NCBI GenBank assembly: GCA_021791415.1
Contig: JAJYWQ010000061.1
Coordinates: forward strand, 1 to 34,841
DNA: 34,841 nucleotides
Origin: a bacterium
Lineage (GTDB): Bacteria; Chloroflexota; Dormibacteria; Aeolococcales; Bog-877
Reading direction: 5' to 3'
Shown: piece by piece, positions 14,090 through 22,285 of the stretch
Layout: every line of letters starts with the position of its first letter
Numbering within the stretch: the stretch's first letter is position 1
Notes under the pieces: model-generated
Seen by the model: the letters and a program-made list of their open reading frames with translations, nothing else
Told to the model about the DNA's origin: nothing
Databases searched by the model: none
Translations under genes and position numbers: made by a program

Positions 14090-16894
14090 TCAGCCGCGCT
14101 CCACCGCGAAGCGCTTGGCCCCCACCGGCAGCGACGGTGGAGGCGCCTCGATCCTCGCTCTGGAGTCCACCACGAACGCCCCCTTCTCGGTCACCACCAC
14201 CGGATTGCACTCCACCTCCGCCAGCGCCGGATGCTCCTCGGCCAGGGCGGCCAGGGCCGCCAGCGTCCGGATGGCGGCCTCCACGTCAACCGGGGGGGAG
14301 CCGCGGAAGCCGGTTAGAAGGGGGTAGGTGCCCAGTTCCGCGAGCATCTCGCCGGCGTCGGTGGGCGAGACCGGGGCCAGCCAGACCGAGGTGTCGTGGA
14401 GCAGCTCCACCGCCGTTCCTCCCGCCCCACACGCCACCACCGTCCCGAACTGGTGGTCGCGGACGGCTCCCATCAGCAGCTCGACCCCGCCCTCCAGCTG
14501 GGGCTGGACCACGAACGACTCCACCTCCACGCCCTGGCCGTGCAGCCTGGAGGCCATCTCCCGGGCGGCATCCAGGACCCCCACCTCCGAACGCAGGCCG
14601 AGCCGCACCGCGCCCAGCTCACTCTTGTGCAAGATCGCCCGGCCCTCCCCCTTCAGCACCACGGGAAAACCCAGCTCCGAGGCTGCGCTGGCCGCACCCT
14701 GGGGGTGGGCGGCCCGCCGGGTGGGCAGGACCTGGATGCCGTACTCCTGGAGGAGGCTGTCGGTCTCCTCACTGCGGAGCCAACGCGGGCCGCCACGAAG
14801 CCAGTCGGAGAGTCGGGCAGCGACCTGTAGCTGCTCCGGCGCCGCGCTTCCCTCCTCATCCGCTTCGGGCCGCTCCCGCCACCGGCGCAGGCGCAGCGCC
14901 GCGGCCAGCACCCGCGCCGGATTCTCTGGGAACGGGTACGAGGGCACCTGCACCTCCGCCGACCGGAGCTGCTCGGGAACTCCCTCGCTGGTCATGAACA
15001 CGGTGACCACGGGGACCCGGCGCGGAAGGGCTCCGGCGGCCTCCCGGATCGCCGCGGCCACATCCTCCGCGCGGGTCACCAGGGGGGGGGTGAAGATCAC
15101 CACGAGAGCGTCCACGCCGGGATCCGAAGTCACGACCTCGATGGCCCGCCGGTAGTCCTGAGCCGAGGCGCTGGCGATCATGTCAACGGGGTTCCCGGTG
15201 GCGGCCTCCGGCGGGAGGAAGCCCAGCAATTGCTCCCGGGTCTGCGGCTGCAGCTCCGCCACCGTGAGCGAGTTGGCCTCCAGAGCGTCCGAGCAGAGGA
15301 TCGCCGGCCCGCCAGAGTTGGTGATGATTCCGACCCGGGGCCCCTCAGGCAGAGGCTGGGTGGCGAGCATGGACAGGAGGTCGAAGAGATCGGAGAGGGT
15401 CTCGGTGCGCAGCACCCCGGTGTGCTTGAAGAGGGCGTCCACGGTGGCGTCCGAGGCGGCCACCAGGGAGGCGGTGTGCGAAGCGGCAGCGCGGGCGCCG
15501 GCCTTGCCGCGGCCACTTCTGACCGCCACTATCGGCTTGCGTCGCGACACCCGGGAGGCGATCTGGGCGAACTTGCGCGGGTTCCCAAAGGACTCCAGGT
15601 AGAGCGCCACCAGCTCGGTGCGCGGGTCGTTCTCCCAGTAGCAGAGGAGGTCGTTGCTGCTCAGGTCAGCCTTGTTCCCCACCGAGACGAAGCTGCTGAG
15701 GCCCAGCCCCAGGGTCCTGGTGCTCTCGATGATGGCGAGCCCCAAAGCCCCGCTCTGGGAGAGGAAGCCGATGGTCCCGGGCCAGGGGGTGGCGGGGGCG
15801 AAGGTGGCGTTGAGCCGGACATCGTCGGCCGTGTTGAGGACCCCCATGCAGTTGGGACCGACCAGCCGCATGCCCGACTCCCCACAGATGCGCAGCAGTT
15901 CGCGCTGGCGCTCCTGGCCCGCCGGGCCGGCCTCGGCAAAGCCGGCGGAGATCACCACAAGGGCCCTCACCTGCTTGTCGACGCACTGGCGGGCGACGTC
16001 GATGACCGCCTTGGCGGGAACACAGACCACGGCCAGGTCCACCGGTCCCGGGATCGCCGTCACCGAGCGGTACGAGGACACCGACTGGACCACCGAGGCG
16101 GCGGGGTTGACCGGATATACCGGTCCCTGGAAGCCGTACTGGAGCAGGTTGTGGAAGACCTCCCCGCCGATGGTGCCGCGGTCCCGGCTGGCCCCGACGA
16201 CCGCCACCGAGCGGGGTTCCAGGACCGCCGCGACCGCCGCCGCCGCCGCCTGGCTCTCCCGCTCCAGGTAGCGCTGCAGGGCTCCCTTGGTGATCTCGGT
16301 GGGGAACTCGACGGCCACCGATCCCGGCTGGGAGTCGGTGTGCAGGGTGAAGCCGCTGTTGGCGAAGACTTCGAGCATCGCCGAGTTCTCCGGTAGCACC
16401 GAGGCCTCGAAGACGCCGATCCCGAGTCGGCTGGCCGCCTCGGCGAGCTGGGCCAGCATGATCGAGGCCAGCCCCTGACCCTGGTATTCGTCCACCACGG
16501 TGAAGGCGACCTCGGCCCGGCCCGGGGTGGTGGAGATGCAGATGGCGTGCGCCAGCGGACGTGGGGGGTCCCCCTGAAGGGCCAGCAGCCCGAAGCTTCG
16601 TCTGCCGTCAACCTGGACCAGGAGGTCGGAGGTGGCCTCCTGGTCGACGGCGCCCGAGAAGAAGCGGGTGGCCAGCGCCCGCTCAGACAAGCTGGCCAGC
16701 AGCTGGCGGACCAGCTGCCCGTCCTCTGGAGTGAGCTCACGTAGCCGGGCGGTGGACCCGTCCCGAAGGACTACCTCGCTCGCATGGAGAAGCGCTTCAT
16801 CCACCACACTCCATGGTTTAGCGCACCCGGACCTCGGACGGCGCGGGTGATTCCCACCGCCGTGCGTGGCAACTTCACCCGAGCGTGGTTCCAC
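14090..16894 (-). CDS. GNAT acetyltransferase-acyl-CoA synthetase (NDP-forming) fusion
   Basis: 934 residues from the GTG at 16894, preceded by GGGGAG. A GNAT domain (about 40-185, with the acetyl-CoA loop VVDEYQGQGLASIML) precedes the ADP-forming acyl-CoA synthetase modules: CoA-binding Rossmann (about 215-340, VAVVGASRDRGTIG), ligase domain with the phosphorylatable His473 in SHTASL, and a C-terminal ATP-grasp (about 705-930, VVLKGEGRAILHKSELGAVRLGL-type signature). Such fusions include protein lysine acetyltransferases (Pat) that regulate acyl-CoA synthetases, where the synthetase part may be catalytically dead; here the His and the ATP-grasp lysines appear retained. A start at GTG 16807, next to the conserved core, is equally possible. 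Confidence 0.9.
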   Translation of the reverse strand: MEPRSGEVATHGGGNHPRRPRSGCAKPWSVVDEALLHASEVVLRDGSTARLRELTPEDGQLVRQLLASLSERALATRFFSGAVDQEATSDLLVQVDGRRSFGLLALQGDPPRPLAHAICISTTPGRAEVAFTVVDEYQGQGLASIMLAQLAEAASRLGIGVFEASVLPENSAMLEVFANSGFTLHTDSQPGSVAVEFPTEITKGALQRYLERESQAAAAAVAAVLEPRSVAVVGASRDRGTIGGEVFHNLLQYGFQGPVYPVNPAASVVQSVSSYRSVTAIPGPVDLAVVCVPAKAVIDVARQCVDKQVRALVVISAGFAEAGPAGQERQRELLRICGESGMRLVGPNCMGVLNTADDVRLNATFAPATPWPGTIGFLSQSGALGLAIIESTRTLGLGLSSFVSVGNKADLSSNDLLCYWENDPRTELVALYLESFGNPRKFAQIASRVSRRKPIVAVRSGRGKAGARAAASHTASLVAASDATVDALFKHTGVLRTETLSDLFDLLSMLATQPLPEGPRVGIITNSGGPAILCSDALEANSLTVAELQPQTREQLLGFLPPEAATGNPVDMIASASAQDYRRAIEVVTSDPGVDALVVIFTPPLVTRAEDVAAAIREAAGALPRRVPVVTVFMTSEGVPEQLRSAEVQVPSYPFPENPARVLAAALRLRRWRERPEADEEGSAAPEQLQVAARLSDWLRGGPRWLRSEETDSLLQEYGIQVLPTRRAAHPQGAASAASELGFPVVLKGEGRAILHKSELGAVRLGLRSEVGVLDAAREMASRLHGQGVEVESFVVQPQLEGGVELLMGAVRDHQFGTVVACGAGGTAVELLHDTSVWLAPVSPTDAGEMLAELGTYPLLTGFRGSPPVDVEAAIRTLAALAALAEEHPALAEVECNPVVVTEKGAFVVDSRARIEAPPPSLPVGAKRFAVERG

Positions 16895-17319
16895 TCGCTC
16901 CTCTCCCCGTGGTAACACCCTGCCCCGCCGTTCCGGGCAGTCGGATGATCAGCTCATGGCGGCAGGGTTGCGCTCGGCTTTGCGGACGATGGAGGGGGCT
17001 CCGGCGGTAACGGCTGGCCTAAGGCCAGTGGCCGAAGGCAGGGGCCGGACCTGGCGGGAGATGATGGCACTGCTCCCGCAAGTGGAGCCGGTGTGGCTCT
17101 CATCCGAACAGCAGACTTGCACCGAATGCGACTCCGTGCCTGGGCTGACGACCCTGCCGCCTGATTGCTACATCGGCTGAGTTCCTGAGGGTCTCGGCGC
17201 GCTCGCCCGGCGGGCGAGTTCCGACCCTGGTTGACCTGCCGTGCCACCGTCCCCAATCGGCCCGCACGGCGACGCCCGGTGCACCTCCACCTTTCGCCAC
17301 CTCACTCAGCGCGGCGGAG
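16895..17319. other. Intergenic stretch with hairpins, no convincing gene
   Basis: Reading frames here have poor third-position GC compared with neighbours, so I do not call a gene. Two perfect inverted repeats are visible: CTGGCC-TAA-GGCCAG (17014-17028) and CTCGCCC-GGC-GGGCGAG (17202-17218). The second could terminate transcription but has only TT after it. Confidence 0.5.
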
Positions 17320-17530
17320 ATGGAGCCGGTCCGGTGGTGGCAGGAGCGCGCCTACCTGGAGGCGCGGGCGGCGTCGGCTGGTCCCCACCCCCTCCACGAC
17401 CTGGGCCTCAAACTGGCCGCGGGGGGAGGGCCTCCGGGAGGAGGTGGCGGCCCGGGGCGAGGTCACCCGGGACGGCCAGCGGGTGGACTGCCTCACCCTG
17501 AGGCTCACGCCGCCCGGGGACCCCGCCTGA
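17320..17530 (+). pseudogene. Small gene of unknown function, apparently frameshifted
   Basis: From the ATG at 17320 the frame reads as typical high-GC coding sequence (MEPVRWWQERAYLEARA, ending LHDLGLKLAAG) up to a run of six G near 17420. After that it becomes Gly/Pro repeats, while the sense-like reading continues in the next frame (EGLREEVAARGEVTRDGQRV) to a TGA at 17528-17530. Removing one G from the run joins both parts into a 69-residue protein. Either a recent frameshift mutation or a homopolymer sequencing error explains this. No family is recognised. Confidence 0.45.
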
Positions 17531-17557
17531 CCGCCGATCCCGCGGTCCGAGCCCTTT

Positions 17558-18202
17558 TCAGTCCTCGGTGGGCAGATGAACGAACATCGTCTGGATCCCC
17601 ACCCGGCCGGGGCCGCGCAGCCGATTGAAGACCAAGCGCCCCACCCCGGCGAAGATGCCGGTGCGTAGCCCGTACACGGTGGGTCGCATCCGGACCGAGG
17701 GGTCCATGTACACCCAGCCCCCCGGCTCGACGTCTATCTCCTCGCCGGCCTCCAGCTCCTTCTCCAGGACGTTCCCGTACCCGTGCAGCCAGACGACCCC
17801 GTCTCCCTGTCTGGCCTCGAAGCGGTCCACCCAGAAGCCGTTCTCCCCGAAGAGGTTGTTGGAGATTCCCCGGATCCTGGAGGCGCTGTAGCGGGCGGAG
17901 GCGGTGGCCGCGAGGAACTGGTGCTCCCGGACCAGAATGGCGGCTCCCTGGGGCAGCTCAAGCGGGAAGACGTGGCCGGGAGCGTCCCTCGAGAAGGCGA
18001 TCTCCCCTCTGCCCCTCGCCTCGGTGAGAAGGACTTCGCGGCCGGCGACCAGCCGCCGAGCCGCTCCCCGGACGGCGGCCAGCCGGATGTCCACCTGGGG
18101 ATCCTTCCAGAGGATCACGTGGTGCTCGAAGTACACCGGCATGGAGCCGTCCATCTGGCAGTGGAGGAGAGGGACCAGCTCCCCCTGGATGGTGTACTCC
18201 AC
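17558..18202 (-). CDS. AIM24 / TIGR00266 family protein
   Basis: 214 residues from the GTG at 18202, which has GGGAGGGG 7 nt upstream and puts the family N-terminus first (MEYTIQGELVPLLHCQM). The rest is the Gly-rich double beta-helix of this family, with FVDRFEARQGDGVVWLHGYG-like and VEPGGWVYMDPSV segments. Bacterial members are cytosolic trimers of unclear role; the yeast relative Aim24 is mitochondrial. The frame is also open from a GTG at 18256 that overlaps the stop of an 8-codon leader ORF, which would add 18 residues. It probably shares regulation with the lipoprotein gene upstream on the same strand. Confidence 0.85.
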   Translation of the reverse strand: MEYTIQGELVPLLHCQMDGSMPVYFEHHVILWKDPQVDIRLAAVRGAARRLVAGREVLLTEARGRGEIAFSRDAPGHVFPLELPQGAAILVREHQFLAATASARYSASRIRGISNNLFGENGFWVDRFEARQGDGVVWLHGYGNVLEKELEAGEEIDVEPGGWVYMDPSVRMRPTVYGLRTGIFAGVGRLVFNRLRGPGRVGIQTMFVHLPTED

Positions 18203-18252
18203 GCCCGGACCCCTCCCACCCCGGAGATCGGTGGGCAGCAGGTGGGGCGGAT

Positions 18253-18279
18253 TCACGGGGCCGACCGCGCAGCTGTCAT
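18253..18279 (-). CDS. Possible 8-codon leader ORF upstream of the AIM24 gene
   Basis: ATG at 18279 encodes MTAARSAP and stops at TGA, overlapping the GTG at 18256 as GTGA. A TACCCT lies 7 nt before the ATG, so the message would be leaderless. The lipoprotein gene has the same arrangement at 19186-19225. Confidence 0.3.
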   Translation of the reverse strand: MTAARSAP

Positions 18280-18286
18280 GGCGCGA

Positions 18287-18292
18287 AGGGTA
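18287..18292 (-). promoter_or_regulatory. -10 element (TACCCT) before the AIM24 leader ORF
   Basis: TACCCT on the minus strand, 7 nt before the ATG at 18279. No clear -35 is present. Confidence 0.35.
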
Positions 18293-18322
18293 GTCCCGCG
18301 ACAGCCCGCCGGCAGGGCCGGC

Positions 18323-19189
18323 TCAGAGGTGGATGGAGGGGAAGCCGCCAGCGGTCACCGTGAAGGAGGCCCACATTCCCAGCCCTTCGTGCCCTGGGAC
18401 CAGGCAGGCGATCCGGTAGGAGCCCACCGCCGAGGCCACGAAGGAGAAGGTGAGGCTGCCCCCCGGGTTCAGCCCGACCGTGGGGTCAGGGCTGCTGGCG
18501 CCGGGAAAGACCGGGGTGGTGCCCGTGGGCGTCACCACCACCGCCGAGTGGTTGATGGTGGCCGCGTTGCTGAAGTCGATCACCACCGTCCAGCCCACCG
18601 GCACTGAAACCGCCAGCTGGCCGTTGGAGTACCCGTCGTAGCTGAGCCCGCGGTTCACCCCGTGGTAGCCGGCGACCAGCTTCAGGGTGGCGGTGTGGGC
18701 GGCGGGATCGTAGCTGAGCCACTGGTCGAGGGTGACGCTGGTGGGGGTCGGAGTGGGGCTGGGCCGGACCTTCGGGGTCGGGGTGGGAGTGGGTGTGGGC
18801 GGTGTGAAGAACTGGGGGGTGGCGGTTATGAGCCCGTCAGCGGTCACGGTCACGGAGCGGGTGGCGCTGGTCTGACCGGCGACGGTCCAGGATACGAAGG
18901 GGTTGGTCGCGGGGTGGGTCGGCTCCGCGGTGAGGGTCGCCTGCTGGCCGCAGCTCAGGGGAATGGTGGTGGTCCCCAGGTCGAGGCGGCGGGTGGTGCT
19001 TCCGACCCGCGCCTCCACGGTGCCCAGTAGCCCCGAGCTGGCGGCCGGGATCTGGACTGTGACCGAGCATCCGACTCCCTGGGACGGTGAGTTGAGCGGT
19101 CCCTTGCCGCATCCCACCAGCAAGAGCCCGCCGGCCGCAAGTAGGGAGATCGGAGCCGCGCCCAGACGGATGGGCGCACCACGAGTCAC
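18323..19189 (-). CDS. Sulfocyanin-like copper lipoprotein
   Basis: 288 residues. A signal peptide ends in the lipobox LVGC (lipidated Cys27). Residues about 40-125 form a beta-rich domain with a Ser/Thr pattern and one Cys pair (C41, C80). A Pro-Thr repeat linker (about 128-150) leads to a C-terminal cupredoxin (about 155-288) with the type I copper ligands His214 (in NHS), Cys262, His267 and Met272 in CLVPGHEGLGM, the spacing of sulfocyanin rather than of plastocyanin. Sulfocyanins are membrane-associated electron carriers of respiratory chains in acidophilic archaea and some bacteria. Here it would face the outside as a lipid-anchored electron carrier. No oxidase subunit is nearby. Start is GTG at the stop of a short leader ORF. 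Confidence 0.88.
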   Translation of the reverse strand: MTRGAPIRLGAAPISLLAAGGLLLVGCGKGPLNSPSQGVGCSVTVQIPAASSGLLGTVEARVGSTTRRLDLGTTTIPLSCGQQATLTAEPTHPATNPFVSWTVAGQTSATRSVTVTADGLITATPQFFTPPTPTPTPTPKVRPSPTPTPTSVTLDQWLSYDPAAHTATLKLVAGYHGVNRGLSYDGYSNGQLAVSVPVGWTVVIDFSNAATINHSAVVVTPTGTTPVFPGASSPDPTVGLNPGGSLTFSFVASAVGSYRIACLVPGHEGLGMWASFTVTAGGFPSIHL

Positions 19190-19212
19190 CCCCGCGAGTC
19201 CCCTGGCACCAT
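19186..19212 (-). CDS. Possible 8-codon leader ORF upstream of the lipoprotein gene
   Basis: ATG at 19212 encodes MVPGDSRG and stops at a TGA that overlaps the lipoprotein GTG as GTGA. TACCCT lies 7 nt before the ATG. One extra G in the G5 run would fuse it to the lipoprotein, so a frameshift is the alternative reading. Confidence 0.3.
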   Translation of the reverse strand: MVPGDSRG

Positions 19213-19219
19213 CCTTCTC

Positions 19220-19225
19220 AGGGTA
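19220..19225 (-). promoter_or_regulatory. -10 element (TACCCT) before the lipoprotein leader ORF
   Basis: TACCCT on the minus strand, 7 nt before the ATG at 19212, identical in sequence and spacing to the element at 18287-18292. Confidence 0.35.
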
Positions 19226-19281
19226 CCGGATCGACCCATGGCCACGGCCCTCCTAGGGCTGCGCGCTGCCTGCTTCCGCGG

Positions 19282-19287
19282 TAGGGT
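19282..19287 (+). promoter_or_regulatory. -10 element of a leaderless promoter (clpS)
   Basis: TAGGGT is 8 nt before the clpS ATG at 19296. There is no Shine-Dalgarno, so a leaderless transcript is likely. Confidence 0.5.
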
Positions 19288-19295
19288 ATGCGCGT

Positions 19296-19586
19296 ATGAC
19301 AGCGGTCCAGCCGGTCGTCACCCACGGTACCGGGCATTCCACCACCGAGGAGCGAGACCGCCCCTGGCAGGTGGTGGTCTGGAACGACCCTGTGACCCTC
19401 ATGAGCTACGTGGTGGTGGTGTTCCGCCGGCTGTTCGGGTACGACCTGGAGACGGCCACCCAGCTCATGCTGAAGGTCCATGTGGAGGGCCGGGCGGTGG
19501 TCGCGACCGAGCCCCGTGAGCGCGCCGAGGTCTCCGTGGCGCAGCTTCATGCCCACGGTCTCCAGGCGACTCTAGCGCGCGACTGA
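19296..19586 (+). CDS. clpS: ATP-dependent Clp protease adaptor ClpS
   Basis: 96 residues. After a 20-residue flexible N-terminus comes the ClpS core: WNDPVTLMSYVVVVFRRLFG with the conserved Asn-Asp-Pro, then ATQLMLKVHVEGRAVVA with the conserved His, and a final VSVAQLHAHGLQATL. ClpS docks on the N-domain of ClpA/ClpC and delivers proteins with N-end-rule degrons to ClpP. The DUF2017 gene follows 2 nt downstream, a pairing common in Actinobacteria. No clp protease gene is in the window. Confidence 0.95.
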   Translation: MTAVQPVVTHGTGHSTTEERDRPWQVVVWNDPVTLMSYVVVVFRRLFGYDLETATQLMLKVHVEGRAVVATEPRERAEVSVAQLHAHGLQATLARD

Positions 19587-19588
19587 GC

Positions 19589-20032
19589 TTGGCGGAGATC
19601 CGCCGCGAGGGCGATCAGACGCTCTTTCAACTTGAGCCGAAGGAGCGGCAGGTGCTGCTGGAGATCGTGGACCGGATCGAGCCAATGTTGGGCAGCTCCC
19701 GCTGGGTGTCCCCCCGCGCCTACGGGGATGAGGGGCTGGAACGCGAGTTCCGCCGGCTGGCGGGAGACGACCTGGAGCGTTCCCGCGACGCGGACCTGGC
19801 CACCCTGAGGGAGGGGCTCGCGGGCCCCTTGCCGGTCCGACTCGGGGATTCGGATGTCTGGGGGTGGGTCCGGGCTCTCAACTTCCTGAGGCTGGCCCTG
19901 GCGGAGCAGTTGGGAATCTCCGAGGACGGCTGGGAGGAGCGGTACTCCCCCCGCCAGCACCGCCGGCCCCCCCTGGCCACGCTCCACCTGCTCAGCTGGT
20001 TGCAGGAGGAGCTCATCGACAGCCTGGCCTGA
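19589..20032 (+). CDS. DUF2017 family protein
   Basis: 147 residues from a TTG start 2 nt after the clpS stop, so probably translationally coupled. The sequence is helical and charged, with FQLEPKERQVLLEIVDRIEPML near the N-terminus and LNFLRLALAEQLG and LHLLSWLQEELIDSL near the C-terminus, the pattern of DUF2017. The family has no established biochemical role, but its steady pairing with clpS in Actinobacteria suggests a part in Clp-mediated degradation. Confidence 0.85.
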   Translation: MAEIRREGDQTLFQLEPKERQVLLEIVDRIEPMLGSSRWVSPRAYGDEGLEREFRRLAGDDLERSRDADLATLREGLAGPLPVRLGDSDVWGWVRALNFLRLALAEQLGISEDGWEERYSPRQHRRPPLATLHLLSWLQEELIDSLA

Positions 20033-20268
20033 GGCGCTTCTCCGCTCGGCCCAGACCGGACAAGGCTCGGGGCGGGCCCCGGCGTCGTGGCGGCCGGGCG
20101 GTGACCCGCGATCGGTGGCGCCTCGGGCCCGGCCACGGCAGCTCGGTGGGGCGGAGCGGCGCCGGGCGCCCCCGGGTGGCGGGGCGGGCTCACCACCTGG
20201 CCACCTCCACCCCGCGCGGACGTCCTGCTCCCCGGAGGTCAGGAAGCGCCCCTCCGTCCCGGGGCACC

Positions 20269-20293
20269 AGCGACGGCGGAGGCGATCGTCGCT
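20269..20293 (-). terminator. Hairpin at the end of the aminopeptidase gene
   Basis: AGCGACG (20269-20275) and CGTCGCT (20287-20293) form a perfect 7-bp stem that overlaps the stop codon. No T-tract follows on the minus strand, so terminator activity is uncertain. The rest of 20033-20268 shows nothing recognisable. Confidence 0.35.
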
Positions 20294-21746
20294 AGCCCCG
20301 GCCCTCGGCCCACACCTCCGCCATCCAGGCCTCCACCTTGTCCGCCTGGGAGGGAAGCGCCGCGCTGAGCACCCGACACCCGTCGGTGGTGACCACCACG
20401 TCGTCCTCGATCCTGACCCCCACCCCGCGTAGCTCCGCCGGGACGGTGGCGTCGTGGGGCTGGAGGTAGAGCCCGGGCTCCACCGTGAGGACCATGCCCA
20501 CGGCAAGCTGGCCCTTGGGATAGAGCTCCTGGGCGGCATGGGCGCAATCGTGGACATCCAGGCCCAGCATGTGGCTGACCCCGTGCAGCGTGTAACGCTG
20601 GTGCAGCTGGCTGTCCGCTGCCAGGGCCTGCTCCGCGCTCACCGGCAGGATCCCCAGTTCCTCCAGCCCCCTAGCCAGGACCCGCTGCGCCGCCCGGTTG
20701 GCAGCCTGGAAGTCATTTCCCGGCCGGACCTCCGCGAAGCCGGCCTGCTGGGCGGCCCACACCAGCTCGTACACCCGGCGCTGCTCCCTGCTGAAGCGGC
20801 CGTTGATCGGCAGGGTGCGAGTCACGTCAGCCGTGTAGTAACGCTGCGTCTCCACCCCGGCGTCCAGGAGAAGGAGCTCTCCCGGTCGCAGCTCCCCCGT
20901 GTTTTGGCTCCAGTGCAGGATGGTGGCGTGGGCCCCGGCGGCGGCGATCGTGGGGTACCCCGTGTCATAGCCGCCGGTGCGGGCCCGGCGGAAGAAAACC
21001 GCCTCCACATCCCTCTCGGACCGGCTCGCCGGCAGCTCCCGGACCACATCACGGAAGGCCGCCACGGTGAGGTCCACCGCCTCCTGCAGTAGGTCGACCT
21101 CCAGCGGGTCCTTGAGAAGCCGCATCTCCGACAGGCGGGCCTGGAACTCCTCGTCCGGCCCGGCTATGTCCGCCGCCAACCGGTCAACCGCCGGATCCAG
21201 CCCTCGCAGCACCGCCCCGCGGTCGTGGGCTCCCAGCACCTGCGGCAGCTCGCCCAGCGGACGAGCCTCGAGGCCGAAACGAGACGCTGTGGCCCTAAGT
21301 CCGCGGCGGGGTCCGACCCAGAAGACACCCCGGCTCCGATCGGTGAAGAAGTCCGACCGCGTGAAGTCGGCCTCGGGCTCGCAGTACAACCGAGCCTCGT
21401 GGCCGCCTCCCGGCTGGGGCTCCAGGACCAGGACCTCATCCGGCTCGCCCTCCCCGACCAGGTACAGGAAGTCGGTTCCAGGGCGGAAGCGATATTCAGT
21501 GTCATTGGAGCGGACCCGCCCCGCCCCCGAGGGGACGACCAGCAGCTGGCCGGGGAACATCTCCGAGATCCGCCGGCGCCGCTCCAGGTACAGGTCCAGC
21601 CCGCTGATGGGGCTCACCTTCGCCCCTGGCAGGGGCTCCCACCCCTGAGTCATGTACTCCAGGAGCGCGGGAGGGGGGATCCGGTCATAGTTGGTTCGGG
21701 TGCCCTCGCCCGCCGTGGCTCCGTGATCGTCGGCCGACTCGCTCAC
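20292..21746 (-). CDS. Aminopeptidase P-like M24 metallopeptidase
   Basis: 484 residues: an N-terminal creatinase-type domain (about 45-190, with the SNDTEYRFRPGTDFLYLVG segment) and a C-terminal pita-bread catalytic domain. All five metal ligands are present: D295 (LLLDAG), D307 (TADVTRT), H392 (HGVSH), E423 (TVEPGLY) and E447 (RIEDDVV). The enzyme removes the residue before an N-terminal Xaa-Pro bond using two metal ions, usually Mn. The GTG start overlaps the upstream stop as GTGA, so it is translated with the 149-aa unknown. A TAAGAT 6 nt before the GTG could also be an internal leaderless -10, but coupling is simpler. Confidence 0.93.
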   Translation of the reverse strand: MSESADDHGATAGEGTRTNYDRIPPPALLEYMTQGWEPLPGAKVSPISGLDLYLERRRRISEMFPGQLLVVPSGAGRVRSNDTEYRFRPGTDFLYLVGEGEPDEVLVLEPQPGGGHEARLYCEPEADFTRSDFFTDRSRGVFWVGPRRGLRATASRFGLEARPLGELPQVLGAHDRGAVLRGLDPAVDRLAADIAGPDEEFQARLSEMRLLKDPLEVDLLQEAVDLTVAAFRDVVRELPASRSERDVEAVFFRRARTGGYDTGYPTIAAAGAHATILHWSQNTGELRPGELLLLDAGVETQRYYTADVTRTLPINGRFSREQRRVYELVWAAQQAGFAEVRPGNDFQAANRAAQRVLARGLEELGILPVSAEQALAADSQLHQRYTLHGVSHMLGLDVHDCAHAAQELYPKGQLAVGMVLTVEPGLYLQPHDATVPAELRGVGVRIEDDVVVTTDGCRVLSAALPSQADKVEAWMAEVWAEGRG

Positions 21747-22192
21747 CTGGCGATCTTAGCGGCCCCGGCCGCCCCGAACTCCGATGCCGGTGTCATCGGC
21801 TCGGGCCACCCGCGGCGGCGATGCCACTCAAGATCTAGCAGCTCGGCCAGGCGGGCGCGGGCCAACGGCCCGAGGCGCCGGGAGCGGGCCAGGCCTTGGT
21901 CCTGGGCGCGCAGCTCCTCCTCGTACGCCCAGGCGTCGAAGATCGCCGCCAGCAGGAGAAGACCGGGGGCTCGCAGCGGATGCGTCCAGAACCGGCGCCG
22001 GGACATGGAGATCCCGACCACGCATCCCTCCCGCGCCGGGCCGGGGCCCCGCCAGCCCAGGTCGGCCCGCCGGATCGGCAGCCCGGCCGCGAGATGAGCG
22101 CGGGCACGGTCCAGGGATGCATCGTCGAGGGCGCGAAGGCCGGGGAGGAGGCGCCGGTCGTGCGCCCTCAGCTCAGGTGGCGAAGCGGGCAT
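21743..22192 (-). CDS. Hypothetical protein upstream of aminopeptidase P
   Basis: 149 residues, Arg- and Leu-rich, no recognised family. The middle contains a hydrophobic stretch (LRAPGLLLLAAIFDAWAYEEE, about 74-94) that may be a buried helix, followed by basic helical segments. GGTGAGG lies 6 nt before the ATG. A TAAACT upstream (minus strand, near 22233) may be its -10. The GTGA overlap with the peptidase gene shows they form one transcription unit, but nothing suggests a shared function. Confidence 0.6.
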   Translation of the reverse strand: MPASPPELRAHDRRLLPGLRALDDASLDRARAHLAAGLPIRRADLGWRGPGPAREGCVVGISMSRRRFWTHPLRAPGLLLLAAIFDAWAYEEELRAQDQGLARSRRLGPLARARLAELLDLEWHRRRGWPEPMTPASEFGAAGAAKIAR

Positions 22193-22285
22193 CTGGGCCT
22201 CACCTCAAGGAGCGTCTTCGGGTTAGAAGTCCAGTTTAGACCGGCCCGCAAACGGCGGCGGAAGAATGGGAGACGGCCCGGCCGG

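Noticed and set aside
16866-17180. Possible 104-codon plus-strand gene in the intergenic stretch
   Set aside because: Third-position GC is much lower than in neighbouring genes, it overlaps the start of the synthetase gene, and no motif or Shine-Dalgarno supports it.
21753-21758. TAAGAT 6 nt before the aminopeptidase GTG as another leaderless promoter
   Set aside because: It lies inside the upstream gene and the GTGA overlap already explains translation; kept out of the leaderless list.
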